18,089 nt of DNA, from positions 1-18,089 of the forward strand of contig JAILNO010000238.1 of NCBI GenBank assembly GCA_024691465.1. The letters are read 5' to 3'. Position 1 is the first letter of the stretch, and each line of letters starts with the position of its first letter. Of the stretch, positions 1 through 6,952 are shown piece by piece. A model generated the notes under the pieces. It was not told where the DNA came from. It made no database searches and worked only from the letters and a program-made list of their open reading frames with translations. The position numbers and the translations under genes are program-made. This stretch comes from Pseudobutyrivibrio sp. Lineage in GTDB: Bacteria; Bacillota_A; Clostridia; Lachnospirales; Lachnospiraceae.

Positions 1-199
1 AAAGGCTTGAAATATATGCTTTTTAAGAATTCACATTATCAATTCAGAACTAGATAAACATATTTATAGACTAAAACAGCAAAAAAATATGTCTATACCC
101 TATTCAAAACCTAAAGCCTACTAGTTAATAACATATTAATAGTCATTTTTCCTGAAAAATATGTTTAATCCATCCCCCATTCGTAGACCCAAACGAGAT
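1..199. other. AT-rich non-coding stretch
   Basis: No open reading frame with a credible ribosome binding site is visible on either strand. The stretch is very AT-rich and contains loose inverted repeats (TATAGAC at 65-71 with GTCTATA at 91-97; AACATATT at 130-137 with AATATGTT at 158-165, the latter enclosing a small ATTTTT/AAAAAT hairpin). None is followed by a convincing T-run, so they are not called as terminators. It is probably the intergenic tail of a gene outside the window. Confidence 0.5.
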
Positions 200-335
200 A
201 AAACAGGAATCTAAGACTTCTTGCGGGAAAATAATGAAAACTCCCGCAAGAATCCTGCTTCGCAGGACAACTTTTCCATTACATGTAAAAGTTGGTCAGA
301 TACGATTCCTGTTTTTCTGATGAAAAACAGGAATC
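200..335 (+). ncRNA. candidate structured RNA / bistable leader element
   Basis: Three hairpins follow one another: TTCTTGCGGGA (218-228) with TCCCGCAAGAA (242-252); TCCTGC (253-258) with GCAGGA (262-267); and CAACTTTT (268-275) with AAAAGTTG (287-294), which has an inner CAT/ATG pairing. They are enclosed by AAAACAGGAATC (200-211), which pairs perfectly with GATTCCTGTTTT (304-315). The same segment also forms a perfect 14-bp hairpin, GATTCCTGTTTTTC (304-317) with GAAAAACAGGAATC (322-335), loop TGAT. The two pairings exclude each other, as in a switch. Five T residues (312-316) follow GATTCCTG, so the enclosing stem could act as an atypical terminator. No known riboswitch class was recognised. 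A small palindromic mobile element is the main alternative, and strand is uncertain because hairpins are symmetric. Confidence 0.4.
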
Positions 336-420
336 TATAAGTTTTTGTAATGACCTATTGTTTTTTTGAATTGGACGATTGATAAATTTTTAACTATCAT
401 AAAAGTATCAATTAACGAAT

Positions 421-440
421 GGGCGCAGCCCGAAGGAGGA
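421..440 (+). promoter_or_regulatory. GC hairpin and ribosome binding site of the SDR gene
   Basis: GGGC (421-424) pairs with GCCC (428-431) across a GCA loop, four bases before the strong AAGGAGGA-type site (about 433-440) that fixes the start of the downstream gene at 444. In an otherwise AT-rich leader this small GC hairpin may shape ribosome access; that is inference. Confidence 0.4.
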
Positions 441-443
441 AAC

Positions 444-1388
444 ATGGGAAAATTATTATTAACAGGTGTTGACGGTAACCTTGGTTCAGAGGCAGCTAGA
501 GTTCTTCTTACTCTTGCTAACAAGGAGGATTTAATCTTTGTTGGTTATAGTCAGGAAGCTTTAGATGTATTCAAGGCACAGGGTGTTGAGACACGTCAGG
601 CTAACTTCAACAACTATGAAGGACTTGAGGAAGCATTTGCTGGAGCAGAGAGACTTGCACTTATCTCTATGCCATTCGTAGGTGCTAAGAGACAGAACGC
701 TCAGAAGAATGTTGTAGATGCAGCTAAGGCAGCAGGCGTTAAGCAGGTAATCTACACATCACTTGTTAATGCTGGTGATGAGACTAATCCTTCAGTTGAG
801 AAGAAGGATCATATCTACACAGAGGAGTATATTAAGTCAGTAGGTCTTGACTATATCTTCCTTCGTAACTCACAGTACGCAGAGGCTATGATTACTAACT
901 ACTTCACATATGTTCATGCTGATGGAGTTCTTAAGAACAGCCAGGGCGATGGTAAGATGGCATATATCTCACGTAAGGATTGTGCTAAGGCTGTTGCTTA
1001 TGCTCTCTACAGAGGTGCAGAGTATGATCACGCAATCTTAGATATCAATGGACCAGAGCTTATGACAATCACAGAGTTCATCGAGATTGGTAATAAGGCT
1101 ACAGGTAACCATGTAACATATAAGGAGCTTACTGACGAGGAGAACTATCAGGTATTTGACGCTATGGGTGTTCCAAGAACTACTGATGGTGTATTCAAGA
1201 AGGGTTCTGAGGCTCCATTCTCATCTGACGGTATGGTTACATTTGCTCAGGCTATCCGCGAGGGCAAGATGGATACATTCACAGATGACTTCAAGAAGCT
1301 TACAGGTTCTGACCCAATGACAGTTCAGTACATGTTTGAGCACAGCGATGATTTCCAGATCGGAGAGAGACATTCTAAGGACGCTTAA
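444..1388 (+). CDS. NmrA-like / atypical SDR NAD(P)-binding oxidoreductase
   Basis: The protein has 314 residues counted from the ATG at 444, chosen because a strong AGGAGGA site lies just upstream; the longer in-frame extension from 366 has no such site. The N-terminus is a Rossmann nucleotide-binding fold with the TGxxGxxG loop (T7, G8, G11, G14), as in NmrA-like and QorB-like atypical short-chain dehydrogenases. A YTSLVNA strand near residues 104-110 also fits that group. These proteins bind NAD(P)(H) and act as quinone or other small-molecule reductases, or as redox sensors; the substrate here is unknown. It is probably cytosolic, with no signal peptide or membrane segment. Codon choice is strongly biased (AAG, TTC, AAC, CGT), suggesting high expression. 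It is a single-gene unit ending at a strong hairpin terminator, with a structured leader upstream. Confidence 0.85.
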   Translation: MGKLLLTGVDGNLGSEAARVLLTLANKEDLIFVGYSQEALDVFKAQGVETRQANFNNYEGLEEAFAGAERLALISMPFVGAKRQNAQKNVVDAAKAAGVKQVIYTSLVNAGDETNPSVEKKDHIYTEEYIKSVGLDYIFLRNSQYAEAMITNYFTYVHADGVLKNSQGDGKMAYISRKDCAKAVAYALYRGAEYDHAILDINGPELMTITEFIEIGNKATGNHVTYKELTDEENYQVFDAMGVPRTTDGVFKKGSEAPFSSDGMVTFAQAIREGKMDTFTDDFKKLTGSDPMTVQYMFEHSDDFQIGERHSKDA

Positions 1389-1401
1389 TAATTATAATAA
1401 T

Positions 1402-1435
1402 AAATCCCAGCAGGTATATCTGCTGGGATTTTTTT
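1402..1435 (+). terminator. intrinsic terminator between convergent genes
   Basis: A perfect 12-bp stem, AAATCCCAGCAG (1402-1413) with CTGCTGGGATTT (1420-1431), has a 6-base loop and runs into T residues on the plus strand. Its 3' edge touches the stop codon of the convergent peptidase gene. On the minus strand the stem is followed by a weaker ATTTATTATT run, so it may terminate both transcripts. Confidence 0.9.
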
Positions 1436-3104
1436 ATAACTTCTTTTTCATTTCTCTTACTAATTCTGTAATAGTATCTTCTTTGAAAGGACTGTTTAGA
1501 CCTACAGCTGACAGTTCGTTTTCGTAGAAGTCTTTAGCTGAAAGCTTGCATAACTCAAGATAGTGCTCCCAAGCTTCATTGTAATCCTTATCCATCCATA
1601 CCTTGAATTCCATTGCAATTACACTGGCAAGTACATAGTCAATATAATAGAAAGGTTCCCAGAAGATATGACCCTGCTTCTGCCAAAATCCTCCATTAGA
1701 GAAGAACTCATCATCCTCGAAATCAAGCCATGGACGATACTGTTTCTCAAGATCGGCCCATACCTGCTTCCTCTGTGCAGGTGTAAGCTCTGGCTTGTCA
1801 TAAATAATGTGCTGGAACTCATCCACCATACAGCCGTATGGGACAAAGGTGATGGCATCCATGAGATGCATTTGTCTGTACTCATCTGCTCTATCTGAGA
1901 AGAACTTATCCATCCATTGATAAGTGAAATATTCCATAGACATAGAATGAATTTCGGCAGTCTCCATGGTGATGGCGTTGTGCTCACGTATCTCATCATC
2001 ACGAGTAATATAGCCCTGGAAAGCGTGTCCACACTCGTGGGTGATTACATCCACATCGCCACTGGTTCCATTGAAATTGGCGAAGATAATAGGAGATTTG
2101 TATTTAGGAATGAACTCCATATATCCACCCTGCTTCTTAGTCTTGCGACCAAGCACATCGAATAGTTCATTCTCAGTCATGAAATCAAAGAACTCAGCTG
2201 TCTCAGGTGACAACTCATGATACATATCCTGGCCAGCTTTAAGAATCTCCTCTGGAGTGCCAGTAGGAGCTGGATTACCATTTGGGAAGTACACTTCATT
2301 GTCATAGTACTTGAGCTCATCCACGCCTATCTGCTTCCTTCTAAGCTCTTGAATCTCAGAGACTAAAGGTACGAAGTGCTTTTTAATCTGAGTCCTGAAG
2401 CCTTCTACTTCGTTACGTCTGTAGGCGTTTCGTACCATTCGGTTATAGCCTAATTCTACGAAATTGTCATAGCCCAATTCCTTGGCTTGCTTAGTACGAT
2501 TCTTAACTAGCTTATCAAATATATCATCAATTTCATCTGTAACTGACATGAAATAATCTGAGTAAGCCTTCCAAGCTCTCTTACGAACATCTCTATCCTG
2601 GCTGGTAAGAAACTTACGCATGAGTGAGAGATTGTATTCTTCTCCATCGAAAGGAATCTTAGCTGATGCGATGATTTTGTCGTATTTGCTAATGAGGGCG
2701 TTTTCCTCCTGCATAAGTGGTAGAATATCTTCGCTAATGGACTTGTTGGCGAGCTCCATATTCTTGAAGGCCACTGGGCTAATCTTATCCATTAAGTAAT
2801 CCTTGTAAGGAGATTTAAAGAGAACCTTCTGATATTCATTCTCGTATTGAGAGAGAGCAGGAGTAATCTCATCAATATAGTCGTTTTCCTTAGCGTAGAA
2901 TTCGTCTGATGTGTCACAATCATAGCGGAAGCGAGCCACAAGGATATTAGAGTGCACCTCATTGGTGAACTCGTAGAACTTCTTATGAAGGGCGAACTGT
3001 TCCTCGCCGCTACTAGCAGCCTTGCTGTCAGCTATAAGTTTAGTGAAGAAGTCTTTGACTTCATCCATATCAACTCGTGTATATGGGATTTCTGAAAATT
3101 TCAT
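1434..3104 (-). CDS. M3-family zinc oligopeptidase (oligoendopeptidase F-like)
   Basis: The protein has 556 residues, about the usual length for the shorter M3 oligoendopeptidases sometimes labelled M3_not_pepF. The zinc site is clear: HECGH at residues 356-360 supplies two His ligands and the catalytic Glu357, and the downstream ETAEIHSM segment probably supplies the third ligand (E384). The N-terminal two-thirds is helical and charged, as expected for the lid of the enclosed M3 active site. Such enzymes are cytosolic and cleave short peptides, helping to recycle peptides after uptake or protein turnover. No signal peptide is seen. The start has an AGGTGA-type site just upstream. It lies 14 bases behind the HAD phosphatase gene on the same strand, so the two are likely co-transcribed, although no functional link is obvious. 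Confidence 0.93.
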   Translation of the reverse strand: MKFSEIPYTRVDMDEVKDFFTKLIADSKAASSGEEQFALHKKFYEFTNEVHSNILVARFRYDCDTSDEFYAKENDYIDEITPALSQYENEYQKVLFKSPYKDYLMDKISPVAFKNMELANKSISEDILPLMQEENALISKYDKIIASAKIPFDGEEYNLSLMRKFLTSQDRDVRKRAWKAYSDYFMSVTDEIDDIFDKLVKNRTKQAKELGYDNFVELGYNRMVRNAYRRNEVEGFRTQIKKHFVPLVSEIQELRRKQIGVDELKYYDNEVYFPNGNPAPTGTPEEILKAGQDMYHELSPETAEFFDFMTENELFDVLGRKTKKQGGYMEFIPKYKSPIIFANFNGTSGDVDVITHECGHAFQGYITRDDEIREHNAITMETAEIHSMSMEYFTYQWMDKFFSDRADEYRQMHLMDAITFVPYGCMVDEFQHIIYDKPELTPAQRKQVWADLEKQYRPWLDFEDDEFFSNGGFWQKQGHIFWEPFYYIDYVLASVIAMEFKVWMDKDYNEAWEHYLELCKLSAKDFYENELSAVGLNSPFKEDTITELVREMKKKL

Positions 3105-3118
3105 AATTCACCTCGTTT

Positions 3119-3718
3119 CTAATTCTTAAGTAATTTTTCCAATCCTTCCACGGCAATCTCGTGATTAATCACCTGCACTGCATTAAGACCGCATTCTGTA
3201 GCAGCCTGGCAGTTCTCTAGCTTGTCATCTAGGAAGACACACTCTGCTGGATTGAGATTGTACTTATTAATAATAGTTTCGTAGATGGCATGATCAGGCT
3301 TGATCAATTTAACTTTATAGGAGAATACACCGCCATCCATCATAGGAAGGAAGTCTAATTGCTTCGCGGCTTTCTCCCTGAGATGCTCTGACCAATTAGA
3401 TAGGAAGAGTATCTGGTAGCCTCTATCCTTAAGCTCCTTAAGCCAATCCTTGGTAAAGTCATATTGCCAGAGAGCTTCGCCAATGTGATCCCAGAAAATA
3501 TCAACCTTATCAGCATGCTCTGGGATACCCTTTTTAAATAAGGCCAATAGTTCGTCCTCAGAAAGGACACCTCTATCAGTCTCTGACCAATTCTTAAATA
3601 TATGAGTTCTTAAATTATCAACTAACTCCTCATCATTATTAAATAGATTCATAAGGTAGTTCTTCCAATTGTAACCAATCAGAACACCACCTATATCAAA
3701 TATAATAGTTTTAATCAT
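3119..3718 (-). CDS. HAD-superfamily phosphatase (YihX / epoxide-hydrolase-N-terminal-like)
   Basis: The protein has 199 residues. HAD motif I is FDIGGV with nucleophile D8. The usual second Asp two residues on is Gly (G10), a substitution seen in the YihX-like group rather than a defect. Motif II is LSNW (S107), motif III is the Lys in IKPDHAIY (K140), and motif IV is LDD (D164, D165). Between motifs I and II lies an alpha-helical cap of the IA type. Members dephosphorylate small phosphometabolites such as sugar phosphates; the substrate cannot be told here. The start is supported by AGGAG five bases upstream on the minus strand and by a good promoter at 3758-3786. It is the first gene of a two-gene unit with the M3 peptidase. 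Confidence 0.9.
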   Translation of the reverse strand: MIKTIIFDIGGVLIGYNWKNYLMNLFNNDEELVDNLRTHIFKNWSETDRGVLSEDELLALFKKGIPEHADKVDIFWDHIGEALWQYDFTKDWLKELKDRGYQILFLSNWSEHLREKAAKQLDFLPMMDGGVFSYKVKLIKPDHAIYETIINKYNLNPAECVFLDDKLENCQAATECGLNAVQVINHEIAVEGLEKLLKN

Positions 3719-3757
3719 AGTAGCTCCTAAAATGCTGAAAATACTGTATCAAGGCAC

Positions 3758-3786
3758 ATTATAGACAATCATTTTTGAAATTGCAA
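3758..3786 (-). promoter_or_regulatory. sigma-A promoter for the HAD-peptidase unit
   Basis: Reading the minus strand, TTGCAA (3781-3786) is followed by exactly 17 bases and a perfect TATAAT (3758-3763). The distance to the start codon is about 40 bases. It is divergent from the promoter of the EAL gene. Confidence 0.8.
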
Positions 3787-3823
3787 AAATAATGAAAGAA
3801 TTATGTATGCTTTGCAAAGTTAG

Positions 3824-3852
3824 TTTAAAAATGTTAGGGATTGGTATATAAT
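3824..3852 (+). promoter_or_regulatory. probable sigma-A promoter for the EAL operon
   Basis: TTTAAA (3824-3829), a 17-base spacer and a perfect TATAAT (3847-3852) lie about 40 bases ahead of the start codon. The -35 box matches consensus weakly. Confidence 0.6.
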
Positions 3853-3894
3853 TTTAGAGTGTGGGGTCACTTATAATAAATTCAAGGAGGCGCT

Positions 3895-5853
3895 ATGGAA
3901 CGGTTTAAAGCGTGGCTAATTCGGATACTTGGATTAGATAAGAACTCAAAGTATATAAGAGAGTATCAGAGAGATGCTAATGTGGGCAGTAGTTTGTTCA
4001 TGTCATCCATCCTCATTATTCTTGAGATATACATGATTATTAGATATATTTACAGATATTTCTATCTGATGCCGGACAAGTACGATATTACGGTATCATC
4101 TTTTTTCCAATACACTGGTAGTTATTGGATTATGTTGATTGCAGGACTACTTATGTTCATATATGGACATATGTACCTTACAGGTAAGATTACGAGATTC
4201 CGTAGTCTTAGTAATCTCTGCATTTCGTTGTTCTCTGGGCTATGTTTAGTCTTTGGAGCGTTTGTTTCCTTCGGTGATTATCAGAGAGGCAAGATGATTA
4301 TTTGCTTCTTAACTATGACGCTTTATGTGGCAAGCATGCTTATATGGAGGCCTTATGTGACAGCTTTTATTCTATTGGGGATAGGATATGGCTACTATCA
4401 CATACTTTCTGAGCATGCAGTGGATTACTATACTGGCGAGCCATTGGAGTTCAATAGTGGTGATGCGGTCAATTACATGACTTTCTTTATCACTCTGGCT
4501 ATGCTTGCAGTATCGGTTTATCATCAGAGACATAGGGAAGCTATCGAGGCAGAGAAGCTATATATGGCTTCCATTACGGATGATCTTACTGGAATTCCTA
4601 ATATGACACGCTTCGAGCAAGCATGTAAGGAATACATTAAGCATGAGGATACTGAGGCTAATCCACTCACATATCTATTCTTTGATATTGAGAATTTCAA
4701 GACCTACAATGACCAGTTAGGTTATGTTCAGGGTAACCTTTTCCTCAAGAGTATTGCGCAGATAATTGAGGCCACATTCTCGGATGAGCCTTATGCTAGG
4801 CAGGGCGATGACCATTTCGTAGTCCTTACCAGAGTAGACACTGCCAGGGAAAAGGTACGATTAGTTAGAGATTGTGTGCATGAGATTACAGATTATGAGG
4901 GATATATAGCTCTTAAGATAGGCGTGTACACTCCTAAGGACTATAATCTAGAGCCTAGACTCTGTGTAGATAGAGCCAGATATGCAGTTGGATACATTAA
5001 GAATAGATCGGATGAGCACTTCCGCAAGTATGATGAGCAGATGGATAGTGAGTTCCGCCAGAGGGAATATGTCCTTAACAATATTGATAAGGCTATTAAC
5101 AATGGATATATTCATGTATACTATCAACCAGTAGTTGATGCTAAGGATGGAACTGTCACCAGCTGTGAGGCCTTAGTTCGATGGATAGATCCTAAGGTTG
5201 GAATTCTCAACCCAGGGGCTTTTGTACCTATTCTAGAGGAGTCTAGACAGATTCATAAGCTTGATAAGTGTGTATATGAAATAGTCTGCCATGACATTAA
5301 GAATCGCATGGATAAGGGACTGCCAGTTGTGCCAGTATCCCTTAATTTCTCCCGTATTGATTTCGAATTAATGGATGTGGTAGAGGGATTAGATTCATTA
5401 GTTACTTCCCTTGGAATTCCTAGGGATTATTTCCATGTGGAATTGACAGAGAGTGCGCTCACCAGCGATGTGGAGGCTCTCAAGAGAGAGATGAAGAGAT
5501 TCAGCGATTTAGGTTATGCCCTTTGGCTAGACGATTTCGGATCAGGTTATTCATCCCTTAATGTTCTTAAGGATTTCAATTTCGACATGCTTAAGATTGA
5601 TATGGTCTTCTTAAGAGGACTTGAAGAGAATCAGAATGCTAAGAGCATTCTTAAGTACATAATAGGATTGGCTGACGAAATTGGCATGGAAACCCTAACT
5701 GAGGGTGTAGAGACTAAGGAGGCAGCTGATTATCTTAGAATGTTAGGCTGCAGCCGACTACAGGGCTTTTATTTTGGAAAGCCTATGCCAGTTGAAGAGC
5801 TAACTGCTAAATTTGAGTCGGGAGAGTATAAAGTAGTCGTTAAGCAACAATAG
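3895..5853 (+). CDS. membrane EAL-domain c-di-GMP phosphodiesterase with degenerate GGDEF domain
   Basis: The protein has 652 residues; the start has AAGGAGG four bases upstream. About six membrane helices (near 33-57, 74-95, 104-126, 132-151, 153-172, 192-210) form an N-terminal sensor resembling MASE-type modules. A GGDEF-fold domain (about 226-380) follows, but its signature is R-QGDDH-F (QGDDH at 303-307) instead of GGDEF, so cyclase activity is unlikely; it may bind GTP or regulate. The C-terminal EAL domain (about 395-640) keeps the residues needed for c-di-GMP hydrolysis: E425 of EAL, N484, E516, D546-D547, K567, E603/E606 and Q623. The expected activity is breakdown of c-di-GMP to pGpG under control of a membrane or redox cue. 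It leads a four-gene unit with short gaps and no terminator before the next gene. Confidence 0.93.
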   Translation: MERFKAWLIRILGLDKNSKYIREYQRDANVGSSLFMSSILIILEIYMIIRYIYRYFYLMPDKYDITVSSFFQYTGSYWIMLIAGLLMFIYGHMYLTGKITRFRSLSNLCISLFSGLCLVFGAFVSFGDYQRGKMIICFLTMTLYVASMLIWRPYVTAFILLGIGYGYYHILSEHAVDYYTGEPLEFNSGDAVNYMTFFITLAMLAVSVYHQRHREAIEAEKLYMASITDDLTGIPNMTRFEQACKEYIKHEDTEANPLTYLFFDIENFKTYNDQLGYVQGNLFLKSIAQIIEATFSDEPYARQGDDHFVVLTRVDTAREKVRLVRDCVHEITDYEGYIALKIGVYTPKDYNLEPRLCVDRARYAVGYIKNRSDEHFRKYDEQMDSEFRQREYVLNNIDKAINNGYIHVYYQPVVDAKDGTVTSCEALVRWIDPKVGILNPGAFVPILEESRQIHKLDKCVYEIVCHDIKNRMDKGLPVVPVSLNFSRIDFELMDVVEGLDSLVTSLGIPRDYFHVELTESALTSDVEALKREMKRFSDLGYALWLDDFGSGYSSLNVLKDFNFDMLKIDMVFLRGLEENQNAKSILKYIIGLADEIGMETLTEGVETKEAADYLRMLGCSRLQGFYFGKPMPVEELTAKFESGEYKVVVKQQ

Positions 5854-5882
5854 CTCTAATAATAGTAAAGTAGGGGATACTT

Positions 5883-6929
5883 TTGGAACTTAACAGTTTT
5901 TATGACTTATATGCGAACAATTGGGTGACTAATATTATCATAGTGGCAGGTGCTACTTTGTTAGCCGTACTATTGGTATATTTGTTGCCCTATTTTGACA
6001 ATAGAATATGCAACAAGCTAGGACTTAACTTACAGGGAGGAATCAGTGAGAATAAGAATTCTGGCAGGACTGCTTATGTCAGGAGGATTATTCTTATAGT
6101 AGCTTTCATACTATATATATTCTTCCTTGTATATGTAGTGCTGCTTGCCAGGACAGCTAATCCTGATTATGTAGTCAGGAATGCAGGCTTTAGTCTCTTT
6201 ACCATGACATGGCAGGATATTGAGCTACCTCAGGAGGAGTTCATAGAGTTCTATCTCAATGTCATGGTTTTTGTCCCTATGGGATATTTACTTCCTTACA
6301 TCTTTAGATGGTTTAGGAATCATGCATTGGGACGTACTTTATTAGTATGTTTCCTTTCTTCAATTCTTATTGAGAATCTTCAGCTTATCACTAAGCGTGG
6401 TACATATGACACCGCCGATGTAATTGCAGATACCTTGGGAGGATTAATCGGAATCATCTTCTTCTTACAGAGGGCCTATAATCTTACTAATCCTCATTGG
6501 CGTAGGGATTTCAAGTACTATCGCAGATGGAAGAAGCTTCATAAGGATGGACAACTGTATCCCTTTGCCAAGAAGATGTATATAGGGCGTGTGACTATAC
6601 TGGCCACTGATGAGGAAGCCGTGTGGGAATTCTATTCCCTTAAGCTAGGATTTCAGCTTAAGGAGATTATTGTACCTGAAGATTCTAATGAGACATGGTT
6701 CTTATTTGGAATGGGCAAGTTTCAGATAGAAGTGAGATGTCTTAATAGAGGCATGGATTTACCTAAGCAGGAGATTATGCTGGCACATCACAACCTGGAT
6801 TCCATTAAGTACAGACTGGATAATGCAGGGCATGTGGTTAGTGAGTTTGGTATGGATCCTTATACTAATCATCGCACCCTTATACTTAAGGGACCTGATG
6901 ATGTCACTATTAAATTTATAGAGCTATAG
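5883..6929 (+). CDS. VanZ-family membrane protein fused to a VOC (glyoxalase-like) domain
   Basis: The protein has 348 residues. The only workable start is a TTG at 5883, six bases after AGGGG (5872-5876); the next in-frame Met is beyond residue 100, inside the conserved region. Membrane helices lie near 16-37, 68-88, 123-142, 150-166 and 176-196. Residues about 85-196 carry the VanZ pattern: an N then FxPxGxxLP (around 126-138), IEnLQ (163-167), and RGTYDTADVIADTLGG (172-187). VanZ proteins are linked to low-level teicoplanin resistance, but their biochemical role is unknown. After a basic linker (about 206-230), residues 232-348 form a VOC-superfamily fold (glyoxalase/bleomycin-resistance type) expected to face the cytosol. 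The metal ligands are not obviously complete, so it may bind a ligand rather than catalyse. It follows the EAL gene by 29 bases and is probably co-transcribed. Confidence 0.85.
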   Translation: MELNSFYDLYANNWVTNIIIVAGATLLAVLLVYLLPYFDNRICNKLGLNLQGGISENKNSGRTAYVRRIILIVAFILYIFFLVYVVLLARTANPDYVVRNAGFSLFTMTWQDIELPQEEFIEFYLNVMVFVPMGYLLPYIFRWFRNHALGRTLLVCFLSSILIENLQLITKRGTYDTADVIADTLGGLIGIIFFLQRAYNLTNPHWRRDFKYYRRWKKLHKDGQLYPFAKKMYIGRVTILATDEEAVWEFYSLKLGFQLKEIIVPEDSNETWFLFGMGKFQIEVRCLNRGMDLPKQEIMLAHHNLDSIKYRLDNAGHVVSEFGMDPYTNHRTLILKGPDDVTIKFIEL

Positions 6930-6952
6930 ATACGGCTAGAATGGAGTATGTT

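Noticed and set aside
65..165. Inverted repeats in the first 200 bases as regulatory sites or a mobile element end
   Set aside because: They are short, AT-only or nearly so, widely spaced and expected by chance in such AT-rich DNA.
304..335. 14-bp hairpin as a plain intrinsic terminator
   Set aside because: No T-run follows directly on either strand; the nearest T-run begins seven bases later.
350..382. Ten-codon reading frame (ATG at 350, stop TGA) as a leader peptide
   Set aside because: No ribosome binding site precedes it and there is no codon run or attenuator partner.
366..443. N-terminal extension of the oxidoreductase from 366
   Set aside because: It lacks a ribosome binding site, and the conserved Rossmann start coincides with the ATG at 444 behind a strong site.
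1563..2165. Overlapping reading frames on both strands within the peptidase gene
   Set aside because: They lie fully inside a well-supported gene, lack ribosome binding sites and resemble no family.
3688..3697. Missing second Asp in HAD motif I (D8-I-G10)
   Set aside because: The DxG form is usual in the YihX-like branch of the family, and motifs II to IV are intact, so it is not evidence of a dead enzyme.
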